From: Callaeas wilsoni
Lineage: Eukaryota > Chordata > Aves > Passeriformes > Callaeidae
DNA: 64,000 bases
NCBI GenBank assembly: GCA_013398955.1
Contig: VWPU01014796.1
Coordinates: 62,001-126,000 of the forward strand
Direction of reading: 5' to 3'
Below the pieces are notes generated by a model that ran no database searches, had not been told where the DNA came from, and saw only the letters and a program-made list of their open reading frames with translations. Position numbers and translations under genes: made by a program. Positions 40,858 to 53,845 of this stretch are shown here, in pieces. The stretch's first letter is position 1. Each line of letters starts with the position of its first letter.

Positions 40858-42749
40858 GTATTTGTAGCGTAAAGACTTCTGTAACTGCTCTAACTGCTTT
40901 TTTACACGCATTAGGTTGGCTTACTCAGCTTTTAACCTCTCTGACAAGAAGGTCAAACAAAAGGAAAAGTGAACGTTGCTGCTAATAAAGCATCCACTGG
41001 CTATTCCAATCAGTAAATTGGTCTCTTTGTTAGCTTTCATCTCATGTTTAATGTAATATTACAGAAAAGCTGTCGGAATGAAATATTACCATTAGTACAT
41101 CTTGAAGAAAAGAGCACTAATTTATATACGACTTCAAAGCCGCAACCAAAATATGCATCAGGATATTGCTTCAGAGAATGGTAATAACTATTTTCTTTTA
41201 ATCAGCAAGAATCTAAAGAATCCTGGAAAATATACAAGGTACATCAAGAAATTTAGAACTTTTTTTTCTTTGACATATTGATGACAGGGCAATATATTGA
41301 AATGAAAAAAAAAAATAGCATTTCAACTGAACTAACGGGATTTTGGATGGCATATCGCAAATAATTCAGTTTACTGGAAATTATGGTTCTACCATTAAGT
41401 TAACATTCTTCATCTGACAAAATCTGATAAATGAAAGTAAATTACTAATAGTTTGATTTTGGAAATAGCTCTCCTTCTGTTAATAAAAAAACCCAAAAAA
41501 CCAAACCAAAACAAAAAATAAAACCTAGTTCCCCAGTATGAGCAGAGACTGCTCACAGTCAGTAGTGGATCATCATGTCACATCATATTGGTCATTCTGA
41601 CAAGAGATGAGTGTAGGAGTGACATCTTCATTTCACGGTAGTTTATTTTATATTCCATTTGGCTACAGCAGAATATAATTAAAAAGCAACGTGTACTGAA
41701 ACTGACTTCCACCCGTTTGTTCAGAAACCTGAGATATTATGTTTACCTTTTAAATATGTGCATGAGCTTTTTATATTAGCACCATATATGAATGCTAATA
41801 GATAAGCTGCTACATGTGAGTCTGTGAATTTGGCATCCTATTCTGAGATATGATTTATAACTAGCAGAAAGCCAGTCTCTCCTAAGGTTGACAAACAGAA
41901 AAGATGAAATATAGAGAGCTTGGTAAAATTTGATCAGTGTGCATTTTTAGCATTTCATAGCTCCCAAAGCACAAGAAAACTTTCAAACACTCGAGTGTCT
42001 AAGTGTTAATGGCAGTAGGAAAAGTCATAAAATACCCGTCAGAAAAAAAATTGCAATCTGATGTTCACTAGATTTGGAAACCTGAGTTCTATCAGTATTT
42101 GGTCCAAGTGGAATTTCGTCATCAACCAGGAGTGTGAACAGGCAGTAAGGCATCTTACTGTACTGTATCATAAAAATTGACTGCTTTGAGCACCCTGCCC
42201 ACTCTGTGCTGTAGTCGGTGCAGCCAAGGCTGCACACTAGCCAGTCATTCAGGATCAATCCTTCAAATTCCGTGTCCTACATGGAGGTACAATAAGAGAT
42301 TGCAGCAATCAAGAGTTTATACTTACACTGAAATGGATTAATTTTTGCCTTGGGTTTCACTGGAAGCATTGCTGGATTTACAATCTTGCTAAATTTCATA
42401 TATACTTTATTTGGAATTAAGAAAGAACTGGAGAGCCTTTCCTTAAAATGTGGAAACATGCATAAAATAATTTTAAATTGTAGTCACAAGTTAATATTCA
42501 GAAGCACAAATAGAGATTTGGATGTTTCCTCAGTTACTACCACACCTTGAATTTATCTACCCAAAATTCTATGGCAAAATAGATTTTTTATGAAAAATTC
42601 AAAATCTCAGAATAGATGCTTTTCATTTAGCATATAAAGAAGAAAAATTATTTTTTGAAATTAAAATGAGCCAACATGAAAAAAAATGTGGTGCTTTTTG
42701 TTTTATTTTTTATGTTTTCTCTGATATCTGTTTTTTTCTCTTGGTTTAG
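40858..42749 (+). other. TRDN: TRDN intron 3
   Basis: A 1892-bp intron between exons 3 and 4. It is AT-rich, with an A/C tract at 41483 and no other recognisable content. Confidence 0.85.
41483..41526 (+). repeat. A/C low-complexity tract
   Basis: A run of A with interspersed CC (AAACCC, AAACCAAACC) in triadin intron 3. Confidence 0.85.
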
Positions 42750-42776
42750 GTGAAGTGGAACCTTCCCTGAGAAAAG
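42750..42776 (+). CDS. TRDN: Triadin exon 4 (27-nt microexon)
   Basis: This is a 27-nt microexon encoding G-E-V-E-P-S-L-R-K, including the split glycine codon at its 5' edge. It corresponds to the mammalian triadin segment G-E-I-D-E-P-P-L-R-K. The acceptor is TTGGTTTAG ending at 42749, behind a T-rich tract. The donor is AAAAG|GTTGGT at 42777, which is weaker than the other donors in this gene. Phase is 1 at both ends. On its own the exon is too short to be found by ORF length. The call rests on splice sites, phase and the match to the triadin order between the acidic cluster and the Lys/Glu-rich region. Intron 3 upstream is only 1892 bp, the shortest complete intron here. Confidence 0.88.
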
Positions 42777-45700
42777 GTTGGTCAGTTGCTTAACTATAGA
42801 GGGAAAATATTTTGTAATCATTTTAACAATTAACTGGTATATTTGTGGTATAAATTCTGTCAATAGTTAAATGGCAGTCTACTAACCTTGTCAGTTGTGC
42901 TCTAACAAACTCATAAAATGCAAAACACAAATAATAGTATTTACTGAGCTGTTTGTTCTTCTGTGAGAATTCTTTATTATTTCATTATTAATGAGAAAAT
43001 CTGAAAAATTTTCATGAAAACATAGAATTACAGAAATATTATTTATATCCTTGTTGTGCTTGCGGGACTCCTATTAATGCCAAAGAGTTATATGTATGTC
43101 TGGATAGAAATCATGTTCAGGAATAATAATATGGAAAGTATATTTAGTGAGAAATAATGATGAGGTACTGTCAAGTGTTTTACCTTGAGCCAACACAGGA
43201 CCCTAAAATAAGGACTGATTCCTAATCTTCTAAAAAAAGTACTTAGTTATCATTGAGTTTTTAAAGCAGACAAGTGAAGGAAACAAGATTTATATTATAA
43301 TCTTTATAGATATTGAAATTGTTATGCTGAAACATAAAGCTTAAGTTCAATTTCTATTAAATCAAAATGAAAATGTATTAGAAGGCTGGAATTATTGGTC
43401 ATGGAATGTAAAGCTTTTCAAAACTAGGATGTGTTTTTTCTCCATATTGAGCACAGCAGAAGAATAGTAGGATGTGTAACCAGCCCTCTGTGAACTGAAT
43501 TTGGTATCCATCAAATTCTCAAGAGGTAAATGCCCATACTGATGAATCTATCACCCCAGTTGCTTCTGAGATTCCAATCCAGTTTTTTCTGAAGTTTTGG
43601 AACTGGATCAGGCTTCTATTTAATGAAGCATTTTGTCAGTCTCAATCTGGAATCCAAGGATTTAACAGGCTTGAAGACCAGGACCAATTATCTTTCCATT
43701 GATAATGACTCATGTTAGGAAAATTGACAGACAGTGTAGGAAAAGATTCCATCTCTTTACTTCATCTGTAAGATCTGCAAAACCTTCAGCACCACCCTGT
43801 CTCTCTTCCCATAGAGACAGATGTATTTTTAATTTCACAGAGGATGCACAGAGTCTGAAGCTGTAGCAGATGGTTGGCAGGGTGTACATGGTTGGAATGT
43901 GTCTTCTCACCAAGGGCCAGTGTAGGGGCCAGGCTGAAAGTGCTGCTACTTCATGGCTAGGAAGGCATAATCCATAAAAACGCTATGGACAACCCCACTC
44001 TCAGCACTGCAATCCCTTCTCTGGAAGTCAGTGACATCGGCCTTACCCATTGCATTGGGACACAAAGCTGTAGAAACAGAATTCAGAGAAGTCATCTAAA
44101 CAAGCTGAAGGCTGCTTAAATTATAAACAATTGGAAGTGATCATATAGTTGTTTGGATCTAAAATTCCTCCATCCAGGGAGCTGAGTATCTTAACTGCTG
44201 GCTTGGAATGTTTTCCTCACTATTCTAAGCTCACAGCCTGGCTCTGGACATGAATCCTGAGAGGGTCTTCTATCTTTGGTATAAGTGAAACGGACAAGGA
44301 GCTGGTAATTTCTCTATTTCTGGTATCTTACAGGATAATGCAGCTGCACAGATGTGAAAAGGCCCAAATTCAAACATGCTTCACCTGCCTGAACAGTAAA
44401 ACAAATTTTGAGTGGGCTTTTCCACTTCCTGGATGTGTGCTCAAGATTCTCCCTCTGTCTTTTAGAGTATAAGCATTCTCATCCTTGTCTCCCTGCAAAA
44501 CACTGGCCCTTGGCTGGGACTGCTGAAGGTAATACCCCTTTCTGAGTACTGCCACAAGCTTTCACATAGCAACATCCTCAAATAACTTACCATCTCCAGG
44601 TGACTGGAGGTCTCCATTTCAGCCTGGCAGCCAGGATCTGGCCTTGTTTATGCTTGATTTTGTCACTTCTTTTACTGGGCTACAGAAATACAACGTATGT
44701 GGCCTGAAGCCACCAGTCCCTTGGAAATGCCAGTGCAGAGTACTGTGCATGTCTTCTCGGTGACAGGCACCTCCCAGCCCCTCAGAATCGTTCCTGTCTC
44801 TGCAGACTTCTCTTAAAACTCTATAAATGTCACAGACCTTAATTGCCAGGGTCTAAGGCTAAACAGAAGTTTTCTGAGAGCTCTGTGGTGTAGTCTAGTG
44901 AACAGCTTTTCTGCTTAGGCACAGCGAATTTCTCTCCCAGTGCTAAAGCTCGTGAGCGCAGAAGGCAAAGCCCTGGGAGGTGCGCTGAGGGCTCCGGTGA
45001 GCTCCTGCAGGTAGCACTCTCACAAATATCACAATCTGTTCCCCCGAGCATGAGGTGCAGATCTCTCCACATAGCTTTACTTGACTAATTTGTGCTGTCA
45101 TTTACATGGGCCATAAATAAGACTTCCAGAAGAAAAGCTTTCTAAAACAAAATAAAACAAAACAAGACATTGCATTGATGATTTTTTCCATGTTACTACT
45201 GTTAGGGCTGGACCCATAAAAGGATCATCTATACAAGTAGATCTGGAGATTTCTGGGTGTCAAAATGTTAGTTCGATCCATGAAATTAGAACCAAATTTT
45301 TGATTATGGAGTGTTCTCTGCCTACATGTAAAGGACCATTTCTGCATCCAAATCCCTTCACTCTGAACAGCAATTTTATCTATAACTTTATGAAGGATCC
45401 TTCTTTAGGTGACACTGGCATTTGAACATTCTAAACAAGAAAAATAAAAAACCTCAGGGAGATTTTGCAGTACACTACTGCTGACTCCAGAATATGAACA
45501 GATTGATATTTTTCACATATTTATGGAAAACTTCTCTCAAATTTCACTCTAGAAATGTGCACTATGGTTGCTGTGCCTGATATTTAAGTATTTGTGTTGG
45601 ATCTAACTCACAGTTATTGTGGCATTCATTAATAGAACAAGAATTTTTGAAAAATCTCCATGTCTATTTTTAGTGAACGGACAAGCCTTCACTCTTTTGC

Positions 45701-47022
45701 TTTGCTGACTAGCAGCTTTTATGAATGCTAAAATGTTTGCACAAAACTTCCTTTATAATGGAATATAGTAACTGAAAAAATAAGATTGCTGGTATCACAG
45801 TACAATTGCATATTGGAAAAAAATTCAAGGGGAGTGGCAAGGACATTGTCTAGCCATGAAAGAAGAAAAAAAGTCTAATCATAGTTATGATCCCAAAGAA
45901 AGCAAAGATCACTTTCCTAGAAATGTAAATTAAAAGCAAAGATAATAGAAGTACAAGTAATGACAATGGGCTTCCACAGACAATGGGATTAATATCAGTT
46001 TCAGAATCCTTTAGAAGATATGAAAATATCTCTCAAGTACCCTTTTTTTATTGCAATTATTTTTGCCAGTCTAAGTCTTATCACTAATATTTATCTTCAA
46101 TAATTGGAAAAGAATGAACATTTAATATTGTCTAGTAAAGCAGTATTCTTCAGTGGACATACTGAAAGATTATTCAGGAGGGGACTTTGCAGTCTTTAAC
46201 AATGCATATTCTCAACATACAAAAACTATAGGGCATTTTCACAAAAGAAATAGAGAAGTTTATTTCTTTCAGGCTTAATTTGCTTTTAGTTTAATTTCTT
46301 TCTATAATAGTTATGACTGATAATCTTGTTCATTTTCTCAGGGTTAGTTTCACCTTCAGAGACACATTCTATTGTTTGACAGCGGTATGTCTGTATTTTT
46401 TTACCAGAAATTATGCTATAAAAAAGAAAGTGGGGGGTTTTTTTGTTTGTCTGTTGTTTCTTTTGTAGACACTACTGGCCTCAGTTGTGAGTTTGGAAAA
46501 GAGCTGAGAAGCTGCAAAATTGGAAATAAATATCTGTAAATAATAAGGAAGAGCAGACAGTTCAGCATTAACAACCATGCCTAAAAATGTCTTTATTAAA
46601 CAAGAAGTCATTTTAATTTCAATCAATACTATTCACTTAAAAATCAGAGTATGAAATAAAGCACCATCATGACAGTTATCCATCTATGTATTACCAAAAA
46701 GTTTTATTATTGGCATAAGATTATTCTTACCAACAATCAGAACAAATATTTCCTTTAGGTAGAGATGGATCTCTAATTTTCTGTTAGTTAGCCTATATAC
46801 GAGATAAAAAAAATGAGTTTTTGAGATTTTTCTTTGGAAAATGTAATTTTAAAAGTCATAGATTACAATAAAATGCCAACACAGACTAGAAATTTCTGTT
46901 AAAGTTCACAAGAAATTTTGTAAAATACAAATAAACCTTTTGGCAAAGCACCTTGTCCATCTGTCTTCAGTTCAAATGAGAGTATCGTTGCCAGAGTATT
47001 AGGCTGGTTATTGATATGCTGA

Positions 47023-47315
47023 AGACACATCATGCTCTTAAAAGACGTGTCAGCTTCTAAGGGAATGGTCAGTTACACTGACTCACCCTCGAAGCTCTGG
47101 CCGGAGGTGCAGTTCCCCCAGACACAACGCCAGACACCCACTTTTGTCAACCCCTTCTCCACCCCAAGGCTAGGCCAGTCAGAATTTATTCAGCACAATC
47201 TATCGGCTTGTTCAGACCTGGGCATTGATTTGTGCCGACAAAGTGCTCCCAAAAGGAAAGATTTTCAGACCAGACAACTTCCTGAATCACCTTTTGGTGT
47301 GGTGATCAAGTAAAC
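47023..47315 (+). other. Unassigned 93-codon open frame in triadin intron 4
   Basis: An open frame runs from just after a stop at 47020-47022 to TAA at 47313-47315, with the first ATG at 47032. The encoded 93 residues are rich in Pro, Ser, Thr and Gln and look more protein-like than other chance frames here. Examples are T-P-T-F-V-N-P-F-S-T-P-R and a basic A-P-K-R-K-D-F-Q near the C-terminus. GC content is higher than in the flanks. There is no poly-A tail after the stop, no obvious upstream acceptor with a pyrimidine tract, and I do not recognise the protein. It could be a decayed retrocopy fragment, a transposon piece, a lone exon of another transcript, or chance. No function is proposed. 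Confidence 0.3.
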
Positions 47316-49032
47316 ATATACAACAACTTTGCCTGGGAAAGGGGAGAGGAAGGAACAACCTGCTTAGAGAAGGCAGAGGTTTACTAATTTGGATTTGAAA
47401 GTAGTTTGGATATGATAGCCTGTAAAAGTCTAAAAAGAGCTGTTCTCAGGATCCAGGCAGGTTAGGGAAAACATACTGACAAATATTTAAGTTATTTGTT
47501 CTACAATTTATCATGGGTGTCAGGCTATTTTTAACTATTAAAGCACCTAAGAATGTATGATTAGACGAAAAGTTCAGCGGACTCAGTAGATGAGACAGAA
47601 GTCCTTTTTGCTGCCCTAGAGTGACCAGTGCAAATGCCTCAGGAAGTGTATCAAAACTGTTAAAATATTGTGATAATTTCCCAAGGGAGTTCTCCATACT
47701 CCAAGCATTTTCCCCAGTGAAGGGACACAGTGTTTGCATGGCTGTAATCCACCTACAACTTCTTGTGAACCCAAGGCTACAGACAGTTTGGAAATGAACT
47801 AGAGGTGATAAATTCAGAATACCATAAATGCAACCTGAAAACTGTGTTACCAGTGCAGTTGTCATATACCTGTCTTAAAAAATAATTACACAGTTTCATT
47901 CTTCCCTAAAGTATATATCTATTTGTACTGATAATGCCTTCTGAATTCAGTTTTTTAATGTTGCTGTATGGTAATGTTCACTTCTCTATATATGAGTTGC
48001 TATTAAAGATCTCACTAAAAGGCTTTTGCTGTCTCCCTAGGCTACACTTCACTATAAAGCATTTTGCATATCTTTGTGTAAAGTACACCCTCTGTTAAAA
48101 GATGGAAATCATTGATTAGTTCAATTCTCAGACGTTAAACTGCTTTTCCAGATATGTATTTTTTGCATTTTTTATTTTCGTGGCACCCATTTCTGTTATT
48201 AATGTTCTTTTAATAATTTCATCTGGTTTTACTTACATTGATCAATAGAGCAATAGCATATCCACCATAAAATAGCATTTTATAACAGGAAGAAAACATT
48301 TTCCATATTACACAGATGAAAAAAGACAATATTCCACCAGGGAACAGGGATGTTCAATAATAGTTCTTTTACCTTTTGCAGAATAATGATTTGTTTTCAA
48401 CTGGAGCTGAAACTTTTCAATCCAAACTTACTAACTATATTTTAAAAGAGAGAGAGAGAACTTTGGGCCACAAGGCTAGTAGGGACCCTGGACAGAAGTG
48501 TAGCAGAAGAGAGTTTTGCAGCAGTTGAAGTTATCCTCTTAAATCAGGGAAAACCTTAAGTGAAGATACCCATGCAATCCTCGTGGAAATCTTAATTTTG
48601 TCCCGGTAATGGAGCTCTGGAGAGATTCTCACTCTGAGAGGAGAGGGCATTAAGCAGATCCCCTCTGGCTGGAGCCTGCTGTGCCTGACCTAGAAAATGA
48701 ACAACTTTTCCAAGACTCAGTTAAACCCACAGCATCAAAACTGGGAGTCTTGAATATTTCTGAGTGAACTCAGATGCCTTCACAGCTACTGCTGTGCCAA
48801 GGAGAGGATATAGCAAATGGAGCCCATTCTCATGACCCACAGAAACTTCTCTCTTCTGCATGACAAACCCCTAAGATAAAATTCATTGGATCCAAAAGTG
48901 ATTGAATTTGTGAAGGAATGACTATTTACAGACTAATACAGTAAAGTAGAATCTGCAGAGTTCATGTTTTTGAAATCTTGGTAGAGTAATTTGGTGTATG
49001 ATTTCTTTTTATTGTATTTTTAATTCCTTTCA

Positions 49033-49078
49033 CAACCAAACAAACAATAAACAAAAAAAACCCCCAACCAAACAACAA
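49033..49078 (+). repeat. A/C low-complexity tract
   Basis: AACCAAACAAAC-type sequence with a C-run (ACCCCCAACC) in triadin intron 4. Confidence 0.85.
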
Positions 49079-49805
49079 TTTAATAGATTTGTATGAGAAA
49101 AGATTTATTTGATGCTAATAAAGATTAGAGATTTTAAGTATGATTGTACATATTATTTTGCTCTAAGAGGTCTACAAGCCTTGCCTGCAATTTTTTCTAT
49201 AGAAAATTACACTCTATTAAAGGAAGACTGAAAAAATTGGCTGTGAAAAATATCATTTAACACTTGGCCAGTAACATCTTTGCTGGCTGGCATCCATAAG
49301 GAGAAACATATCAAGACAATTTCATGTTCCACTGAAGGTAAATAAAATCTGGTTTTGATCATATAGCTCTATCTCTGATTTGTTTGAGTAAAGAGTTTGT
49401 CTGTCTTTTGGTTTTCGATTTTAATCAAAGTGCACGTAGCATTCATTTTAGATTTTAAAACTAAGGGACAGGACTTCTGTCTGGGAATGAAAAACACAGC
49501 CTTAACATGTTTATATACATATTAAGAATAAAGCTTTAAGTAAAAAATGTTTAGGATTGAAAACATTTAATACATTCCACTTTTAATTCTTTCAAAAGCC
49601 CAGTCATTAAAATTCAATCATAAAAAAGTCTGCATATAGTCTTCCTGAAGGACACCAGTGTTGCTTACAGGACAATTAGTCAAAGACAAGTGTCCCCCTC
49701 TCCCTAAAAACTTTTCTGCAAGCAAGCAATTGCTTTTCTGTTTCAAATTGAAACCTTACCAGGGGAAAACAAAACTCAAAATAATAACAATAATAATAAA
49801 AATAA

Positions 49806-49885
49806 GGAGAGGAGAGGAGAGGAGAGGAGAGGAGGGGAGAGGAGGGAAGGGGAGAGGAGAGGAGAGGAGAGGAGAGGAGAGGAGA
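49806..49885 (+). repeat. (GGAGA)n purine tract
   Basis: About 80 bp of almost pure GGAGA repeat with a few interruptions (GGAGGGGAGA, GGAGGGAAGGGG near 49832-49852). It is preceded by an AATAATAATAA-type stretch and followed about 40 bp later by a C/T-rich run and an A-run. The strand asymmetry (all purine on +) gives triplex-forming potential. Confidence 0.95.
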
Positions 49886-52800
49886 TCCTCTGTTTCACAA
49901 TGCAAATGGAACTTGACATGGTCTATAACTTTTCCTTTCCTTTCTTTTCTGAAAGAAAAAAAAAAAGGAAGAAGAAACCTTTATTCTCAGTCTAACTTGT
50001 AGTTGTAATTTCCAAAGAGGTGGATAAAGAATTCTGAAGTTATATTTAACAGGCACCGTGGCCTGGTTCCTCATGTAGTGGATGAGCACACAAGGAGTTC
50101 AACATTTTCATCGATAAGAGCAATTTGTCCCTTGTTGCATTTTCAAGAAAGGTCTTACAACACATGACTTCAGGAAAAGTTATTGTGTACCCTAGCCTGA
50201 AGTTGCCATGAATCCCCAGAACAGGGTGAGATCTAAGAAAACACTGGGGATAAGACTGTGCTATCGGCAAGCTGGTAGGGAAGTCATCTGAATAAGTCAT
50301 GCGTGTCACTCAGATTTTCCAACACTGAATGCTGGTATTTAAGGCCTCCTGTTACTCTGTCTTTGGTTCCTGGATATGGACACAACACACCAATTTAATT
50401 CCCCAATTAAATATTTGCTGCTTGTTTGGTTGTTTTTTTATTATTATTTGTCCCTGTGCTATTTTTTCTGTTGCAAGGTATTGTCTAGTTTTCTGTGGGC
50501 TTTTTTTGCCTATAGAGTACAGCAACCGTGATGTATTAGCAGTTAGATAGAAGTTGCTCTAATGCACAGTTTCCTTTCTTCTCCTCCTAGCCCCGCAAGG
50601 ATAACTGTCACCCTCACCAGCTGGTACTATCTAGATTAAAAATAGACATCAGCTGCACAATTGCAAATTTCTCCTGAGGATACCAACAGCAAGAGAGTTG
50701 ACTACAATTCTTCACATAGACAGAATCTAAAAACACATTAGAAATGACATCTCTCTCATCTTCTAAAGCTCTTAACACCACTCACTCTGGCCTTGCCCTC
50801 AGTATCTATTTCCACCGACTCTTCAGGATAATCAGCAGCCTGCTACCAATTAGTCTTGATAAACTAGCAAGGATACAGCCCCACTAAATTGCTGGCAATA
50901 GCTGTAAGGATTTTAACTGCTCGAAAGCAAATTATTAACCTCTGGCTCACCAGGACTCTCAGTTGGACTAATTTTCCTTTTCACACTTAGATATTTGTAA
51001 GAGAGAGAATGTCAAAGTACTGAAGATATATATTGCTGTGTTACCTGTAACAGATTATTTAAAAGATGACTGGTTGGTAAAATTTGTTAGAAAAAAATCT
51101 ATTCTCATTTCACAGAAAATTCCATCTGCTTAATTATACCTTTAAAGCATTAATTATAGTAAAACTACATTCTGTCTTCACTGCAGTGTTTAAGTGGAAA
51201 CAGGATGGCTTTAAGCGTGGACGGTAATGTTGAATGTCAGGTTCAGAGGTAAATTCCCAGTTCTTTTGCTGACCCTCTAGGTTACCTTAGGTAAAGCATT
51301 CTTGTGTTTGAAATGTTGATTTTTTTTTCCTCATTTTGTCTCTTATATCATTGACATTTCTAATATGTTTTTGGGATTTTTTTTAAAGGTATATTTCATC
51401 TGTAAGATGGAAACTCAGTGAAGGGTGAGGTGTAGGAGCTGTTTTAACAATGCCAGAATGCTACTCACCATTTTATCTTCTAATGAAGCAAGATGCAAGG
51501 CTGTGCTTTCCCAGTAAGAGAAGAAATGCATCCCCCAAAGTTTGAACTCTTGTGTTACAGAGATGGGATATTTATATCGTGGTATAGCTCCGTGCGGTAC
51601 CTAAAGTAATTAATGTAGGCTAAGGCTCATGGATGCTGTTATAACACAGTAAAATTAAAATAGCTGAGAATAATGCTACTCATTTTACTATGTTATTAAA
51701 AAGGACATAACAAAAAGTCAAAATCAGAAGCACAAAGACAGACAAAGAAGGGAACCAGGAGCCAGGAGACTCTCCTCATGCCCTAGCATGAGGGGCTGTG
51801 ACCTTCATTCACACTGATGTAAACCTGCACAGCGCTGACCCATTAGTTCATACAGATTCAAGGGACTGAAATAATTTTCTCCCATCCTGATCTTCCTGGA
51901 GCTGGAGTGCACAGCCAGTGCTGTGTTCTCGTTAGACACTGTCAACTGCTGTTAATGAAAATTAGCTGGGTGAGGGGTGGGGAAGCTGCTGCCCAGACTC
52001 TGTTGTTCAGCAGGGATTTCCAGTAAAGCTGCTGCAATACTGATCCTCAGGTGGCTGTGAAGGTCTGGTTTGGGTCAACAGGACACAGATAAATCAGCCT
52101 GACAGCAATACAGTTGAGTGTGTCTCCTTTTGGCATCTTGAAATGCTCAGTGAGAAGACTCCTAGCTTTCCTTCTTGGAGTTATTTAAAATAATCACCCT
52201 GCATGTTTTGTATATCTGCACAAGACCTGAAGTCTAGAGAAATTAGCATCAAGCAGTATCCATATTTAAGGAAATACTTATCTATTCGAAACCCAAGCAA
52301 CACAAGGAGAAAGATAATTTTTCATGCCTGCCCAATAATTTAAGAAAACAAACAATGAAATACAGCTTTTAAAATACATACTCCCTTACAATAATTTAAT
52401 AAACTGTGCTGTCATCCCATAAAGAATCCGGATGGTTGCTGTGGTGACAAAGATTATCCTTGCTGCTGCTTGATTCTGTCATTTTTCTAAACATGAATTC
52501 GTAATATTTAGGATTTATTAACAATGTGTCACATTGATAGAGATAAATTACATGCTTTAAACTGGCCATGTAAGTCTTCTATGATATTACAACCACTTTG
52601 TCAACTCAGCAATAAGATATGATGTGATTACTAGAAAATTAAAGCTATTTGTCATAAAAGATGAAGCAGAGAGTATCAGAACTCTCATAAAACAACAACA
52701 AAAAAGATCTCCAATAATCTAATGTGCTTCCTGATTTTAAATACTTTGAAGTTAGCAAACAGTTACTATTTTCTGTTTTGTAAATTGATCCAGATTAGTT

Positions 52801-53785
52801 TATATTGAGACTAGATTTGTACTGGGAAAATTTGGCTTGTATTGTATCAGAATTGATGTGATCCAGGCTGCAGTTTTTTTATGATGGTTCAGACTGTAAC
52901 AGGAAGTTTGTGAAGAGACCTTAATGATGATTACTTTGCAGTATATAAAAACATATGTACACAAGTGTGATAAGAAGATGTACTTCACTTCTAGGAATTT
53001 GTGTATGTTTCTTTGTGATGTGTGGTATCCTAATTGTAGCAGAAAATTAGATGAAATTCTCAGTGTGGCTGTCTAAAAATGTATCTTTTTGTGCACCTTA
53101 CTGGAATATTTGTTTGAAGCAAGCTTCACTGCTGATACAGTGTGAACCTGATTTAGATAACCAGCTCTAGAGTCATTGCTCCATACATATTTTGCAGTTA
53201 AACTAGCAGTAAATTCCCTAAATCAATAGTAATTTTAAAGTTTGGGTTTTTTTTAATAACAAAGGTTTATTCTTATTTTATATATATTTTTTCAAGAAAA
53301 ATAGGCCTGTTTTCTGTAGTGAGACACATAATAGATGGTAGAAATGCAGCAGAGCTGAGGCATTTTAAAGCAAGCAAGGAATACATATCTGTGTAAGTGA
53401 CTCTGCCTGAAGAATATGATTTATTCATATTCATCTCTGTATGTAGGGTGACCTCTTGAATTGGGTGAGATGTGTCTCCACCGTGTGTTGCAATGCAGAG
53501 GAAGTGACTCAGCTTTCTTTAAGTCCCCTGAGTCAGTGTTTGGAGGCAGCCTGGAACAGTGGCATGGAAAATTGCTCAGATGGGCGCAGAATTAGGGAGC
53601 AATCCTTCCTCCATCTATTCCTGTCTTGCACCACTCCTACCACTCATGCTACCTAAACTAGACCATGCATCCATTTAAGCAAAACAAGTGGGAAAAGTTT
53701 GAAAATTCAGCAACAGGATTCTCTCAGTCAATAGAAATAAAATATCCTCACATACTTGAAAGAAAAATAATCTAGGCTAAGCTGA

Positions 53786-53844
<59 letters not shown>
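53786..53844 (+). repeat. (ATT)n microsatellite
   Basis: About 59 bp of uninterrupted ATT trinucleotide repeat (roughly 19-20 units) in triadin intron 4. Its purity suggests it is young and length-variable. Confidence 0.97.

Positions 53845-53845
<1 letters not shown>

Noticed and set aside
43021..43045. String resembling the reverse of a CR1 tail (CATAGAATTACAGAA)
   Set aside because: Too short, and nothing CR1-like continues from it.
49292..49338. Candidate exon before GTAAAT at 49338
   Set aside because: The short phase-compatible frame has no convincing acceptor and its residues do not resemble triadin.
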